Below, piece by piece: positions 1 to 10,400 of a stretch of 42,637 nt of DNA. Position 1 is the stretch's first letter. The number at the start of each line of letters is the position of its first letter. Source of the stretch: Haplosporangium gracile (Eukaryota > Mortierellomycota > Mortierellomycetes > Mortierellales > Mortierellaceae); assembly GCA_015499985.1 (NCBI GenBank), contig JAAAUF010000053.1:1-42637 (forward strand), given 5' to 3'. The notes beneath the pieces were generated by a model. That model had not been told where the DNA came from, made no database searches, and worked only from the letters and a program-made list of their open reading frames with translations. Position numbers and translations under genes: made by a program.

Positions 1-1
1 A

Positions 2-136
2 ATTAGAAATCGCGACAAACACCACAGCAAAGACTCGCTGAGCACCATATCAAACCGCGCCCTTACCCTGAAAGCCCTCGAAGCGCGTTTACTTGGCGTG
101 GCCGGAGTCCCTTTATATGACGGATTGTCGCTATGA
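2..136 (+). CDS. C-terminal end of an unidentified protein (5' partial)
   Basis: An open frame enters from the left edge and ends at TGA 134-136, giving 44 residues. The last residues read ARLLGVAGVPLYDGLSL, a mixed hydrophobic and polar tail with ordinary amino-acid composition and codon use. This stretch is richer in G+C than the flank to its right, as expected for a coding end. No start codon or splice acceptor lies inside the window, so it is either the last exon or part of a longer exon. I do not recognise the family. The frame is short enough that chance cannot be excluded. Confidence 0.5.
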   Translation: MRNRDKHHSKDSLSTISNRALTLKALEARLLGVAGVPLYDGLSL

Positions 137-1852
137 AGAGTATGAAGAGAATGAGAGAGAGATCAGACAAACTAAACAACGGTGGCTCCGATGCTCCGAT
201 GCTGCTGATGATGAAAACGTGTCAGGAAATGAATACGTACTTGAGATGCGTATCCGTACCTAAGCTGCCTTTTGCTTGACATGCTATCGTTGTATTTGAG
301 AGTGAAGCAAGGTGAATGTAAGGTAAGAGACAATGATATATAAGACGTGAAGCAGCGAAGGGCAGAGAAGGAGTGAAGGAGCGCGTACGACTGAGGCCAT
401 TGGCCCTCTTCCCTTTTTTGGATGCGCCTCCCTTTTTTGGAAGTACGAAGGGAGGGGCGCTTCCATAGAAAATGGGAAGATTGTGTTCCAGGCCCTCGTC
501 AGCAAAATGTGCGTTTGAGCGGACGGGGTGGCAGGGTTCAGAGCTTCGACCAGCGACCTAAAGAGTGGTGGCGCCAACAAAAACAAAATGACAGCGGCCG
601 AACGAGAGCATGACTGTGGCGATGATGGCTTTGATGTGTGGTGGTGGTGCGTGGAAAAATCACAATGAGAAAAGGAAAGAACAAAAAAGAGGAGAAGGTT
701 GGTTAGCACTGTTGAAAGTCACTCGTCAAACATACCCACATTCACATCACCAAGACCACAACCATGCTTGTCCCTCCTGCCCACAACAACCCTTGCACCA
801 ACCGGCTTGGCCGCCAGTTAATATAAGTTGCCTCTCTCACGATCGTTGATCAATCTACAACACTGTCGCAAAGTGTACACATTGCAACTTTACTAAGGCG
901 TCCCAAGAGCAAGCCAATTGCTGATGTAATGGATTTTAGTTAGTGGATGCGACCAAACATCCCCAGGTCGACCTCACTTTCACATCAACATTTGACCCAT
1001 ACATGTGCTTACAAAGGACAATGACGGCCAAGGAAAAAAAGCAAGGGGGCAGGAGGCCTTGCACATGTACACAAAACCGAATGTACGTATGGCGCTGAAG
1101 GAGATTGACAGAGAAAAGAATAGGGGAAAAAACAACGCCATAACGCGAGAGAGCACATACAAATGGATGGATCTGTTCGAGTATGGTGCATGTCCAGAGA
1201 TGGTGCTGGTGAGGCCTTCTTCGTGAACATGATCTAGGGTTCTGACATCAGTAACCTCTGTGCCGACGGTCTGGCGCTGAAGGGCACCACTGGTCTCACC
1301 CCTATCGAACACAAGCTGTTGATTCAACGCGGTGCTGTCGATGATATCTTGGGTTCCTGAGAAGATGGTCTGAGCGAGTCGTTGTCGTCTGATGGAGATG
1401 GGTGGGATGCTGGGAGCAGTTGGTGGATATTGAGAACTATATTGAACAAGCACAATAAGTCGATTTAACCTTCATATAAAATGAAGAAACGTTTGCTCAA
1501 CAAATGTGTTACAAGCATGACAAGTCGTTGCAGTCCTCTTTGTCCCTTTTGCACCCCATTTTTTTTCTTTGAACCAAAGCCTTTAATGGCAACGTTTTTG
1601 TTTTGATTATATGACACCTTTAATTTAACTACTATATGTACCAAAAATCAGAAATCTCTTTTATTTTGTATTTGCTTCGCGTCAAAGGTGGTCGCGTCGC
1701 GCCCTCCTTTGTTTTCGCGTCAAATGAAATCACGTGTCCTCACAAATGTGACTGCTCCTTCCAAAGAGCTTTCTCAATTCACATAAGCGAGCTCGGTCGT
1801 TGCGCAATTCTTTTGACACCCAAACATCAACAGCACACAGGAGTGACACACC
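137..1852. other. Intergenic region left of FRG1, with one coding-like minus-strand stretch
   Basis: No recognisable gene is present. The minus strand from about 1453 down to 980 is open and somewhat G+C-rich near 1200-1440, with protein-like peptides such as TIFSGTQDIIDSTALNQQL. It has no ATG at its head, lacks clear splice sites and matches nothing I know, so I treat it as a possible exon fragment at most. The rest is purine-rich and pyrimidine-rich low-complexity sequence. The FRG1 5' leader and promoter must lie in the last few hundred bases. Confidence 0.4.
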
Positions 1853-3069
1853 ATGCCAGACGAGTACAACGTCAAGAAGAAGAAACTCAGCTTCAAGGGA
1901 GAGACCAAAACGTACGGCTACACACACAAGTAAAAGGACTCTTTAATGGCTGTTGCTGGGATTGCAGTTAGGAATCAATGCAGCAAACGGGAGACCTCCA
2001 TGAACTAATCAACTTCCCTGGTTTCATTCCCATGACTGACTAGCAAGAAGAAGAAAAGAAAAGCCGAGGACGATGGCGAAGACAGCAAGGAAACCAACGA
2101 CAATGCTGAAGGTATGCTTCTCATTGTCAACTCTTCCGGTCATGTGCTATCACACTTGGACACCACTGCTCAACTAATATTTACTCTTGCATTTCGATCG
2201 TCAGGCTGGGTTGCTGTAAAGGCGTTGACAGATTTGGGCGGCCCCCTCTTTCTCACATTTGCATCCGACCCACCCTCTTGCCTAAACGTCGATGATAAAT
2301 CAAAAGTCAACATGTCCACCCTCCAAGACCCATCACAGGACTCTGACGACGAAGACTCTAAGAGGAAACTAGCAGGAGGACCAGTGAGCTTCGACACCGC
2401 AGAACCCACAGCAGTACACCAAGTCCTGGTAGCAACCATGATCCCAGACTCTGATCGTCTCACTCTCAAAGCTTACAATGGGAAATACCTGAGCTCGGAC
2501 AAGTTCGGGATCGTCACTGCGCATGCAGAGGCTATTGGGATGCAGGAGGAATGGACGGCGATTATTAAAGCCGATGAGGAGGAGGGTGGGATTGCGTTCC
2601 AGAATCATTATGGAAAGTTCTTGAGTGTTGACGAAGTTGCTACCGAGACTGGCAAAGGAGCGGGAGGAGGGATTCAGATCAGGGCGGATTCGGAGACGAT
2701 TGGGTTCTGTGAGATCTTTCGGGCAAAGATCCAGGCCCGGTTTCGGAAGAAGGCCAAGAAAGCTTCGGGGGAAGTCAAAATCGTCACTAAGGACTATGAG
2801 TTGGACCAAAGGTATGTGCTTTCCCTTATTCAAATTTGTCTCGTGGTGTGCTTCTGACGATTTAGAAGGTGACTACAGAACAAAAGTACTAATTGTGCTT
2901 TCTTATTACTTTTTTTAATAGTCGCAAATTCCAGACATGGAATCATGGACGAGTCATTGTGTCGAACGAGTCGGTCAAGGAACTCAACAAGGCCAAGAAG
3001 GAAGGACGGTTCTCGGAGGCATTGTTGGATCGCCGCGAGAAACTCAAATCTGATCGCTATTGTAAGTAA
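1853..3069 (+). CDS. FRG1: FRG1-like protein (FSHD region gene 1 homolog), 299 aa, four exons
   Basis: FRG1 proteins are nuclear and nucleolar F-actin- and RNA-binding factors that co-purify with spliceosomes. Exons 1853-1929, 2044-2111, 2205-2811 and 2922-3069 join in frame across canonical introns (donors GTAAAA, GTATGC, GTATGT, GTATGT; all acceptors AG). The parts match the family in order: a basic start, a lysine-rich nuclear localisation stretch at about residues 26-32, the GWVAVKALTDLGGP opening of the beta-trefoil (fascin-like) fold, LKAYNGKYLSSD, an EEWTAI strand, the FQNHYGKFLSVDE repeat strand, and the diagnostic tail LDRREKLKSDRYCK. It is slightly longer than animal FRG1 because of an acidic insert (DSDDEDSKRK) near residue 100. 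The start was chosen because exon 1 gives the usual short basic N-terminus and follows an in-frame leader. The gene is convergent with the FKBP gene on its right. The assignment is firm; the exact cellular role in this fungus is inferred. Confidence 0.9.
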
Positions 3070-3100
3070 CTCCTTCATTGCACTTCCCGCCACAATGACA

Positions 3101-3106
3101 AATAAA
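3101..3106 (+). terminator. Poly(A) signal of the FRG1-like gene
   Basis: An AATAAA hexamer lies about 32 bases after the FRG1 stop codon, the usual spacing for a fungal polyadenylation signal. The cleavage site itself is not visible. Confidence 0.5.
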
Positions 3107-3198
3107 CGAAAATAATAGGAAAATCGTCAAAAAAGGGGCTTGGGAAATGAAGAACAAGGAGCTTGGGATAGACAGTTGTGAAAAAGAGGGAGGTGAGT

Positions 3199-3204
3199 TT
3201 TATT
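3199..3204 (-). terminator. Poly(A) signal of the FKBP2-like gene
   Basis: TTTATT on the plus strand (AATAAA on the minus strand) lies about 49 bases beyond the FKBP stop. It faces the FRG1 signal less than 100 bases away, so the two convergent transcripts probably end almost back to back. Confidence 0.45.
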
Positions 3205-3252
3205 ACAAAGGGTTATAAGTGAAGAACGATCGAGTTGTAGTTGCTGATGTGT

Positions 3253-3903
3253 TTACAGCTCGTCCTTGCCGCGTCCGTTGATCTTCAAGAGCTCGACCTC
3301 AAAGACGAGGGCCGAGTTGGCGGGGATAGAAGCACCCATGCTGCGATCGCCATAAGCCAAGTGAGGGGGGATCGCCAACTTGCGCTTCTCTCCCACGCAC
3401 ATTCCGCGCAATCCCAAGTCCCATCCTAAATAATATGATGCAGCAAAAGGCAAAGAGGGGTAGGTGAATGGGTTTTCATGCAATGAGTCGGTCTACAGTG
3501 TGCTGGAATAGGCTAATTACCCTTGATGACTTGACCGGAACCAAGGGTGAAGTCAAAGGGAGCACGACCGACAGAGGAGTCGAACTGAGCGCCAGTAGTC
3601 CAGAGAGTTCCGGTGTAGTCCATCGACAGCGAGTCGCCGTCCTTGGACTTGACACAGCTCGGGTCAGGATTTCTTGCCTTCACACCTATTCATGTTCATC
3701 AATTGAAAGTGTTCGTGTAAGCTAGTCTCTATGTGTGAGAGAGATGAAGAAAGAACTCGTAGACAGAAGGTAGCAGTAATGACAAAGAAAGAGAGAAAAG
3801 GAATGATGCGCGTACCGATTTGGAGCTGGGTGGGCTCGGTTCTTGCGGCGGAGATGCGCGAGGCAAGCAAGAGGGCAGCGATAGCAACAACGGAGAAACG
3901 CAT
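3253..3903 (-). CDS. FKBP2: FKBP2-type ER peptidyl-prolyl cis-trans isomerase with KDEL tail, 141 aa
   Basis: This enzyme isomerises X-Pro bonds during protein folding in the ER lumen. Exons 3903-3816, 3685-3521 and 3425-3253 join in frame (426 nt). Residues 1-20 ([20 protein letters not shown]) form a signal peptide. The FKBP domain follows and shows the catalytic-pocket residues by family comparison: the Tyr of DYTGTLW, Phe and Asp of QFDSS, the [12 protein letters not shown] strand with its Trp, the Tyr of LAYGD, and Phe of VFEVELLKI. The protein ends in GKDEL, a classical ER retrieval signal, which separates it from cytosolic FKBP12. Its length is almost the same as that of animal FKBP2. 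It should bind FK506 and rapamycin, because the pocket residues are intact. The start ATG is the only one that gives the signal peptide. Confidence 0.93.
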
Positions 3904-4889
3904 TGTGTTGTATTTATGGTAAAGGATGAAGGAATGTGTGGAATGAATGAAGAAGAGGAAAAGGTGAAGAAGCGATGCTTAACGCTCTTTCTGTTCCTTT
4001 CTTGAGTGCCCCCGCGTTGTGCGAATTTGATTTGTCGAACGACAATCGATGTGACTGTCGGTATCCTGCCGTGTTCGCTGGAAATTTAACTGCATTTTGC
4101 TAGACGGTGTTTCTTTCTTGCCACCAATTTTCATTTTTTATTTTTTTTTTCTACCACTCTTTCACCTTTCGCCTCTCTATCATCTATCACCTCTTTACCA
4201 AAAGTGACAGCGAAATACCTCCGCAGAATGTCGATATTCATGCTCCTCCATATATTCAGAATCTCCTTCCTTGCTTACAGAAATCAGCAGTATCATGGGG
4301 CTACTTCTGCGCGTCGTCCTTTTGCAAGTGTTGCTAACTTTTTGCTTTTTTTTGCTCCTTTGTTGGTGCGATGATTGCTAAGAAATCAGATAACGAATGA
4401 TCTCAACACCTTACTTTCTTTGTGCCTGTGTATCTCTGTGTCCTTGTATCCTAATGGACGCCAATGCGCCCGAGTTGGGGTCGAAAGGACGAGTGCCTGT
4501 GACTAGCTTCCCGTGGTTCTCGTCGGCTTTAATTTATGTAATGCGCTCGCAATGAAAATAAGATTTGTCGATTTTGAAGGAAACAAAGGAAAGAACGGTA
4601 AGAAGGCGCGAAAGTTTAATTCACTTTGCTCAACTTCCTGTCGCGTTCTTTGTAATAAATAGCTATCCCTCTCTCCTTCCTTCCTTCGCCTTCGTTCCTT
4701 CTATTCATTATCAACTCTTCCATCACTCTATTTTCACACAACTCATCTTCAACTCTTCTCTCTTATCACCATCGTCTCCTCCTCCACCCTTCTTCAACTC
4801 TTTTTGTACCGAAAGCCCATATCAATCTTTCATACCCTCCTTTTTTCAATTATCTCTCACATCCACAACAACTCCTCACTACATCTATC
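3904..4889. promoter_or_regulatory. Divergent intergenic region between FKBP2 and orphan gene A
   Basis: The two flanking genes are transcribed away from each other, so this stretch of about 1 kb must hold both promoters. The part nearest gene A (about 4660-4885) is strongly pyrimidine-rich on the coding strand and ends in CAACAAC-type leader sequence, common just before fungal start codons. An AT-rich TAATAAATAG element sits about 230 bases before the gene A ATG. I see no other gene and no clear operator. Confidence 0.4.
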
Positions 4890-6010
4890 ATGGATACACT
4901 CGCAGCGGCTCTGTTCAAGCACTCGAACTCCGGCGCACCCAAATCATCTACCCAAACCCGCGCCCAACGTCAACAACAACTCCAGTACCCCGCCTCCACA
5001 ATGATCTGCTGTATCCACTTCCACGACAAAGACAAGATCCGTCTCATCAACGCTCCTTCCTCCCTAGTTCCTACACTCCGTCAGACCATCGTCCGGACTT
5101 GGAACCAGCCTATCAAACAAGAGACTCGACATACATCCCGTAGCGGTGGCGATGGCGGCGATGGCAGCGCATACGAGTTTAGGCTTGAGGGGAAACCGTG
5201 GGCTCCAAGTCCCAAGACCAGTCAGTTAATTACATTGACGAAGTTGGTCCTTGCGATGAAGAGCGTTATGGAGGCGGGAGGGTGGTCGCTAGTCCTGGCT
5301 TCGAATGTGAATCGGGTCAGGGAAGAAAACGACTCGCTGTTCTTTGAGTGGACGGGTAGTCTCACGGACGGCCTGTTGCTGTCGACTCAGTCGCTGGAAA
5401 GAGGTCCGGATGAGTTGACTCTTGTCGGCGAGTCTGATTACAAGAATGAAAAAGACTATAAGAATGGAGACCAGAGGCAAGAGCAGGAGCAGGAGCTGAA
5501 AGAAGTAGGGAGCGTGGACTTGTTGAATGTCGAATTCTCCGGTTACGATACTATCCGGGTGACCGAAACTCCTGCCGACATTCTCACAGCACTTCGTCTT
5601 GCCATCCTTAGACACTGGACAGAAGGGTACGTTTCATTTCTTGCATTTCTACAGTAAAACATAGAGTAAAGAACATAACAGAGATCGATGTGACTATGTA
5701 ACTAACCTTTATCTCATTTTATTCCCTACTACGAAGAATCGAACAAGAAAGCGACAAAAAGGGAGTGCACGAGTTCAGATTGACAGGATGTCCGTTCCAG
5801 ACATGGGGAGCTGAGACCACCATCGAGGTCTCGATGATGATCATCCAAGCATTGGAGAATATGTGCCTGCACGGGTACAAGTTGTGCAGCGAGTCGATGG
5901 ATCGGGATGTTGTTGGAGGAAAGCCAGAGGCGCAAGAGAAGAAGGACAAGAAAAAGGAGAAGAAGGAAAAGTTGATCATCGATTCCTGGGTGCTCCGACG
6001 GATGCAGTAG
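4890..6010 (+). CDS. Orphan two-domain fungal protein, tandem paralog A, 336 aa
   Basis: Function unknown. Exons 4890-5626 and 5737-6010 join in frame through a 110-base intron (GTACGT to AG, phase 2). The protein is an internal duplication. Unit 1 (about residues 40-150) and unit 2 (about 205-335) each run in the same order: a short beta-like strand, an IRL/IRV core, a helix of the type LRxxIxxxW, the signature YEFRLEGKPW (unit 1) or HEFRLTGCPF (unit 2), then a long helix and a second strand (GGWSLVLASNV; LHGYKLCSES). Unit 1 closes with NDSLFFEW and unit 2 with LIIDSWVL, with a lysine/glutamate-rich linker (EKKDKKKEKKEK) just before. The acidic and glutamine-rich stretch between the units looks like a flexible spacer. 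There is no signal peptide and no membrane segment. I recall fungal hypothetical proteins with FxLxGxPW and LFF signatures but no named domain. Neighbour B is a close paralog. Confidence 0.8.
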
Positions 6011-6787
6011 TAGTGGTTGGGCAAAACAACGAGTTTGGGACAGAGTAGTTAGAAGGGGGACTGGTAACCGCGGAGGAGACGATGAGCGGGATGGATGAGC
6101 TGCCAACACTTACACATTTGGTAATATATAATTCGCCATATTACTCGTTTCATATCGAACTTTTCGCATGCACTCTGTTCGTTTACCACAAACAAATCTT
6201 GAATACAGCTGCAGATACCAACTCCTCCTCTCTTGGTTGTTGCTTCCAATCTCTTACCTACATCCTCACTCGCCTCTGTGTTCTCTTACCTATCTCACCT
6301 AATTTTTACTGACTAAAACTTTTAATAAAATTGAAAATGTTTCCGATGCTATAAAAACGCTTATTATTTTCTCCCTTAACCGCTTCAACAATGGCTCGGT
6401 AGCCCCCTAATTTTACCAAAGTTGACACATTCAACTGTAGTACTCTACCAAAGAACGCGTAAACAATTTGGTAGCGTAAAGACGCGTCATTTTCATAGTA
6501 CAGCTTTATTTTATCCATATTCGTTTTCATTGACTCGTCCTTTGCGGCCCCTTGAATCCCCTCAATGATTCGTGATTTCCTCGCGTATTATTTTATATCG
6601 GAGATATCCCTCCCCTTCATTTTTCTCCTTTATACATTTTTTCTCTCTGACGTCTGATACCTCCTTTGCTTTTCCCTGAATCTCTCGGCGATTATACTGT
6701 CACAGTGCCAAGGGAAAATAGATTGTGTTTTGAGGGTAACGAGTTATGGCGGCGAATGCCATGTGTGGGTTTCGGGTTTGATGCATG

Positions 6788-6815
6788 CAAAGAAAAGAAA
6801 AGAAAAGAAAAGAAA
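6788..6815. repeat. AAAAG pentanucleotide microsatellite
   Basis: About five copies of AAAAG stand in perfect tandem between the two paralog genes. It is a simple repeat with no coding role. Confidence 0.85.
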
Positions 6816-7268
6816 GTTTATGCGAGGATAAGAGAATACCGCCTAAAATAATAAACTTTTTTGTTACTGAACCCACTGTCAATTGCACTTTTGGAAAAAA
6901 AAGACACTCAAAAGAGGAAAGGTAGATACCTTAAGTGCCTATGTACGATGGCAACTAATGATGACGATGATGAGGAAGGAAGATTTGGCCCCCTTCTCCT
7001 CTTTCTGCCAAGATATATACCTGGAGCTTGTGTTCTTTCAATGTGCCACTATTGTGGGCATCGGGATCCCTCTTCTTCGTTTTCTTGCTGCTTACTGTTT
7101 TGATCGTTTAGGTGCCACACACGCAAAAAAGTCGTGCGTGTGAGTTCCTCTCTCGACTTGTCAGCATTTGATTTGTGCAATGTTAATGAGAATAAGGTTC
7201 ATCAATTTCAGAGAGCACACAGCACCAGGTAATATGACAATCCAGGGATACATAGACGAAAACCAGAA

Positions 7269-7275
7269 TATAAAA
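7269..7275 (+). promoter_or_regulatory. Candidate TATA box for paralog B
   Basis: A TATAAAA element lies 217 bases before the ATG of paralog B, ahead of a long C/T-rich leader. Its distance from the start codon is plausible if the leader is about 150-190 bases, but the transcription start is unknown. Confidence 0.35.
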
Positions 7276-7491
7276 GTGGAAGGAAAGGGGAGTTCATACT
7301 CAGCCCGGCTTTTTTTTTTAAAAATAATAATAATAAATAACCATCCCTTCCCACTTTCTCGTTCATAATCATAACCGTCCTCTCCTTCTCCTCCACTCCT
7401 CAACTTTTCTTACTCCAAAGAGCCTATCCACTCTCCACCTCCCACTTCCTCCCCCTTTCCCACACCACCAACAACAACACTACTCTTCATC

Positions 7492-8606
7492 ATGTCCATA
7501 GCACTTGAAATCGCACAGATCATGTTCAATCCCTCGAACTCCGCCCCCCCAAAACCACCCACTCAAACCCGCGCTCAACGCCAACAACAACTCCAATACC
7601 CTCCCCCCTCAACAATCTGCTGCATCCACCTCCATGATACCGACAAGGTCCGGGTCATCAACGCTCCCTTCTCTCTTGTCGTCCCTCTCCGCCATGCTAT
7701 TACCAGTTCTTGGAATCAACCTATCCAACAGGAAATCCATAAGACGTACTGTGGGACGTATGAGTTTAGACTTGGTGGAAAGCCGTGGGATCCAAGTCTC
7801 AAGACTGGCCCATCAAATACATCAACAAATCTGGTATTGGCATTGGCGAGGGCTATGGAACATGGTGGGTGGTCGTTGGTCTTGGCTTCGAATGTGAGTC
7901 GTGTCAGGGAAGAAAATGACTCGCTGTTCTTTGAGTGGACAGGTGGTTCCAATGCTGGTCCATGGTTGGCGTGGCAGCGGCAGCAGCAAGTGCAGGAGAA
8001 AGATGCGGATCAGATGACTCTTGTAGGCGAGGTGTTTGAGCACAGACACAATAACGAAAGTACGACGGCACAGGGGGCGACGGAAGTTGAGTCGTTTACG
8101 GTTGAATTCTTCGGATACGATATTATCCGGGTGACGACCGAGGCTCCTGTTGCCATCCTCACAGCACTTCGACTTGCCATCCTCAAGCATTGGACACAAG
8201 GGTTCGTTTCATTTCTTCCACTTGTACAAACACACGCATGGCTTAAAGAAAAAACCAAAAATGATATGGCTTTATCACTAATCTTCTGTCTTGCTGTTCC
8301 TTTATACTTAGAATCGAGCACGAAAGCGATAAAAAGGGAGTACACGAGTTCAGATTGACAGGATTCCCGTTCCAGACATGGGGAGCTGAGACCACCATTG
8401 AGATCTCAATGGTGATCATCCAAGCGTTGGAGAACATGCGCCTGCATGGGTACAGGTTGTGCATTGAGTCGAGGCATCGGGATGCTGTCGGAGGTCAGGC
8501 AAGGACTCAGGAGAAGAAGGACAAGAAGAAGGAGAAGAAGGAGAAGAAGGAGAAGTTGATCATCGACTCCTGGGTGCTTCAACGTATCGGCAGCAGTGGT
8601 CGATAG
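7492..8606 (+). CDS. Orphan two-domain fungal protein, tandem paralog B, 334 aa
   Basis: Function unknown; paralog of the gene at 4890-6010. Exons 7492-8201 and 8312-8606 are separated by an intron of 110 bases at exactly the same codon (after HWTQG, phase 2) as in paralog A. Its donor reads GTTCGT, a weaker form of the GTACGT in A. Shared blocks include TQTRAQRQQQLQYP near the N-terminus, GGWSLVLASNVSRVREENDS, LFFEWTG, the ILTALRLAIL helix, and almost all of exon 2 (GVHEFRLTG, PFQTWGAETTIE, KLIIDSWVL). The spacer between the two units has diverged most, and the charged linker before KLIIDSWVL carries one extra KEK-type unit. Strong conservation of the folded units against a free spacer argues that both copies encode stable proteins. 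A 14-3-3, chaperone or signalling role would be guesswork. Confidence 0.8.
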
Positions 8607-8693
8607 AACGATTGACTTCTGCAGTGGTGATAGCTGTGGAGCGGACGAGCGTAGATGGATGGAGTTTGCTGAATTCTTCCTTGTAAATTACGA

Positions 8694-8699
8694 AATAAA
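8694..8699 (+). terminator. Poly(A) signal of paralog B
   Basis: AATAAA lies about 88 bases after the paralog B stop codon. The minus-strand signal of the next gene begins about 18 bases further on. Confidence 0.45.
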
Positions 8700-8716
8700 T
8701 AATTCTTTTACATTCC

Positions 8717-8722
8717 TTTATT
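8717..8722 (-). terminator. Poly(A) signal of the SIKE-like gene
   Basis: TTTATT on the plus strand is AATAAA on the minus strand, about 91 bases beyond the stop of the SIKE-like gene. The convergent pair therefore shares a very short terminator region. Confidence 0.4.
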
Positions 8723-8812
8723 ACTTCCATTCTCCAGTTCACAATAAATGATAATGCATACATGCAGCGTATATGGAAACATACCCAGTTTGATATAAGT
8801 GAAATACCTAAT

Positions 8813-10400
8813 CTAAAAACTTCCAGCAGAATGCCCTCCGAGTTTCGTATTAATCGTCATCTTGCCCCTATGATTCTTCTGCTGCTGCTTTACTAGTGCA
8901 ACCAAAGGTGTCGCTGTAGTCGGCGTAGTGCCCAAAACATCCTGCTGACTTGTGCCTACTCTTTCCCCACCACCTAGAGCATCAGAAGAAGAAATCTTAT
9001 CTACAGGGTCAAGAGGAGGCGAAATCGAGACCAGCCGTCGGGAGGGGTCTTGTTGGAATGTGGGCGAAGCCAATGCTGAACTGGAAGCACTCGTCGATGA
9101 TGACCAGGAGGGGGAAGTGGGAGACGTTGCAGAAGAGAGGCCCGAAGCTGAGCGTGAGGATATCGACGTGGCGGGTGATGATAGTGACGGTGGTGTAATG
9201 GCCGTCGTGGGAGTTGTAGTCGGAGAACGAAGTCCTGTTTGTACAGTCAGCGGTTCTGGTCCTGAAGTGATACTGCTACTGCTGTTGTTACGCTTAGTGA
9301 CAGTGGGCGAAAGAGGTAGCCTTCCAACCGCAACACCTACTCCAGAGTCAGATCCCGCACGTCTAATCAGTGGATGCTGCTGCTGTTGTTGTGGTTGCTG
9401 TGGCAGTTCACGATCACTCTCACTCGACACAACAACCGACCCCGCTGTACTCGGGAACGACACCCTACTTCCTCTACTATTCCTGAACCCTCTCCCATCC
9501 TCATCATACTCATCCTCATCCTGCAGCCCATGATTTCCCACAAAGAAATCTAGTCGACCTGAGACAGGACCCTTCCCACCCTCTGCAACACCCAGCATCT
9601 CCCTCAGACTCCTGTTCTCCGTCTCCAGGGACTCGATCAAAGTCTCTGTCGTGTAATACTCTTCATGAATCGCTTTCCGAGCAACGCTTCCCAAATCGGC
9701 AAGTCGGGCTTGGAGGACCGAGTTTTCTTCCTGGAGTCTGTAGGCAGCTTCGTTGCCCTGCTCTGCCATCTTGCTCGCTTCTTGCATCGACTCCTTTCTC
9801 GTCTGCGCCATCGCCAGCTATATCATCAATTAATGTAAAAGCGCTGTCAGGTTACTATGTACTGACCTCCCTCCTCTTGATATTGACCTTGAGTTCAATT
9901 GCAAAAACTGAGAGACTTACATTTTGGAGACGAAACTTGGTCATGATGTAACCCATCCAGCGCTCGTACTCATTGACCTGCTCCTGCAGCTGCAAGTTTT
10001 CCTCCCTCAATCTCTCGTTTGCTATCCGAAGCGCATAATCCGACGATCCTTTGTTGTTTCAGACCAAACAATAGCAGCACAAAAAGAAGATGCAATAGAA
10101 CAAAGAAGGATTCCTTCGTTAGCAAGCCTGAGGAACACAGCATACTTTCAGCTGCCACAACATAACACCTGTTGAAAGCTAGGGAAAGGGGTGTTGGTAC
10201 GTACCTTGACTATTTTTGACACTGTTCTGGTGCTCGTACGCAGAAATTTGCCCAGCAGGTGCGAGAGAAGACGTCTGGACTTGAAGTTCGGCAAGCTGCT
10301 GCTTAAGCTCCAGGGTCGCACTCCTGTTAAACACCAGCTGTGCTGTGAGCTCATTCGTCAGCTTCCATAGCCGTTGCATTTCACTGTCGTCGACCGTCAT
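8813..10400 (-). CDS. SIKE/FGFR1OP2-family coiled-coil protein, predicted STRIPAK subunit, 442 aa
   Basis: SIKE1 and FGFR1OP2 are coiled-coil subunits of the STRIPAK phosphatase-kinase complex, which in fungi controls hyphal fusion, sexual development and septation. Exons 10400-10205, 10048-9921 and 9817-8813 join in frame (1,329 nt; donors GTACGT and GTAAGT). Residues 1-60 form a first coiled coil. Residues about 68-108 (LRIANERLREENLQLQEQV then YERWMGYIMTKFR) match the LxxENKELRxxLEEHQxALELIMSKYR block of the family. Residues about 140-190 (LGSVARKAIHEEYY, then LETENRSLREMLGV) match the second conserved helix. After about residue 200 the protein becomes a long Ser/Thr/Pro-rich disordered tail with polyglutamine, absent from the animal proteins, so it is about 200 residues longer. 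An alternative upstream ATG at 10484 would add 28 residues. The family match rests on the two helices only, so the assignment is good but not certain. Confidence 0.7.

Larger units (their letters stand above)
6011..7491. other. Intergenic region between the two paralogs
   Basis: There is no gene I can support. The sequence is AT-rich from about 6110 to 6700 and carries an AAAAG microsatellite near 6790. The last 230 bases are the presumed promoter and pyrimidine-rich leader of paralog B. A possible poly(A) signal for paralog A (AATAAA near 6324) is rather far from its stop. Confidence 0.4.

Noticed and set aside
284..709. Minus-strand frame with a hydrophobic start resembling a signal peptide
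   Set aside because: The rest is low-complexity His/Ser/Pro sequence with no domain, splice support or coding composition. It is more likely a chance frame in a pyrimidine-rich flank.
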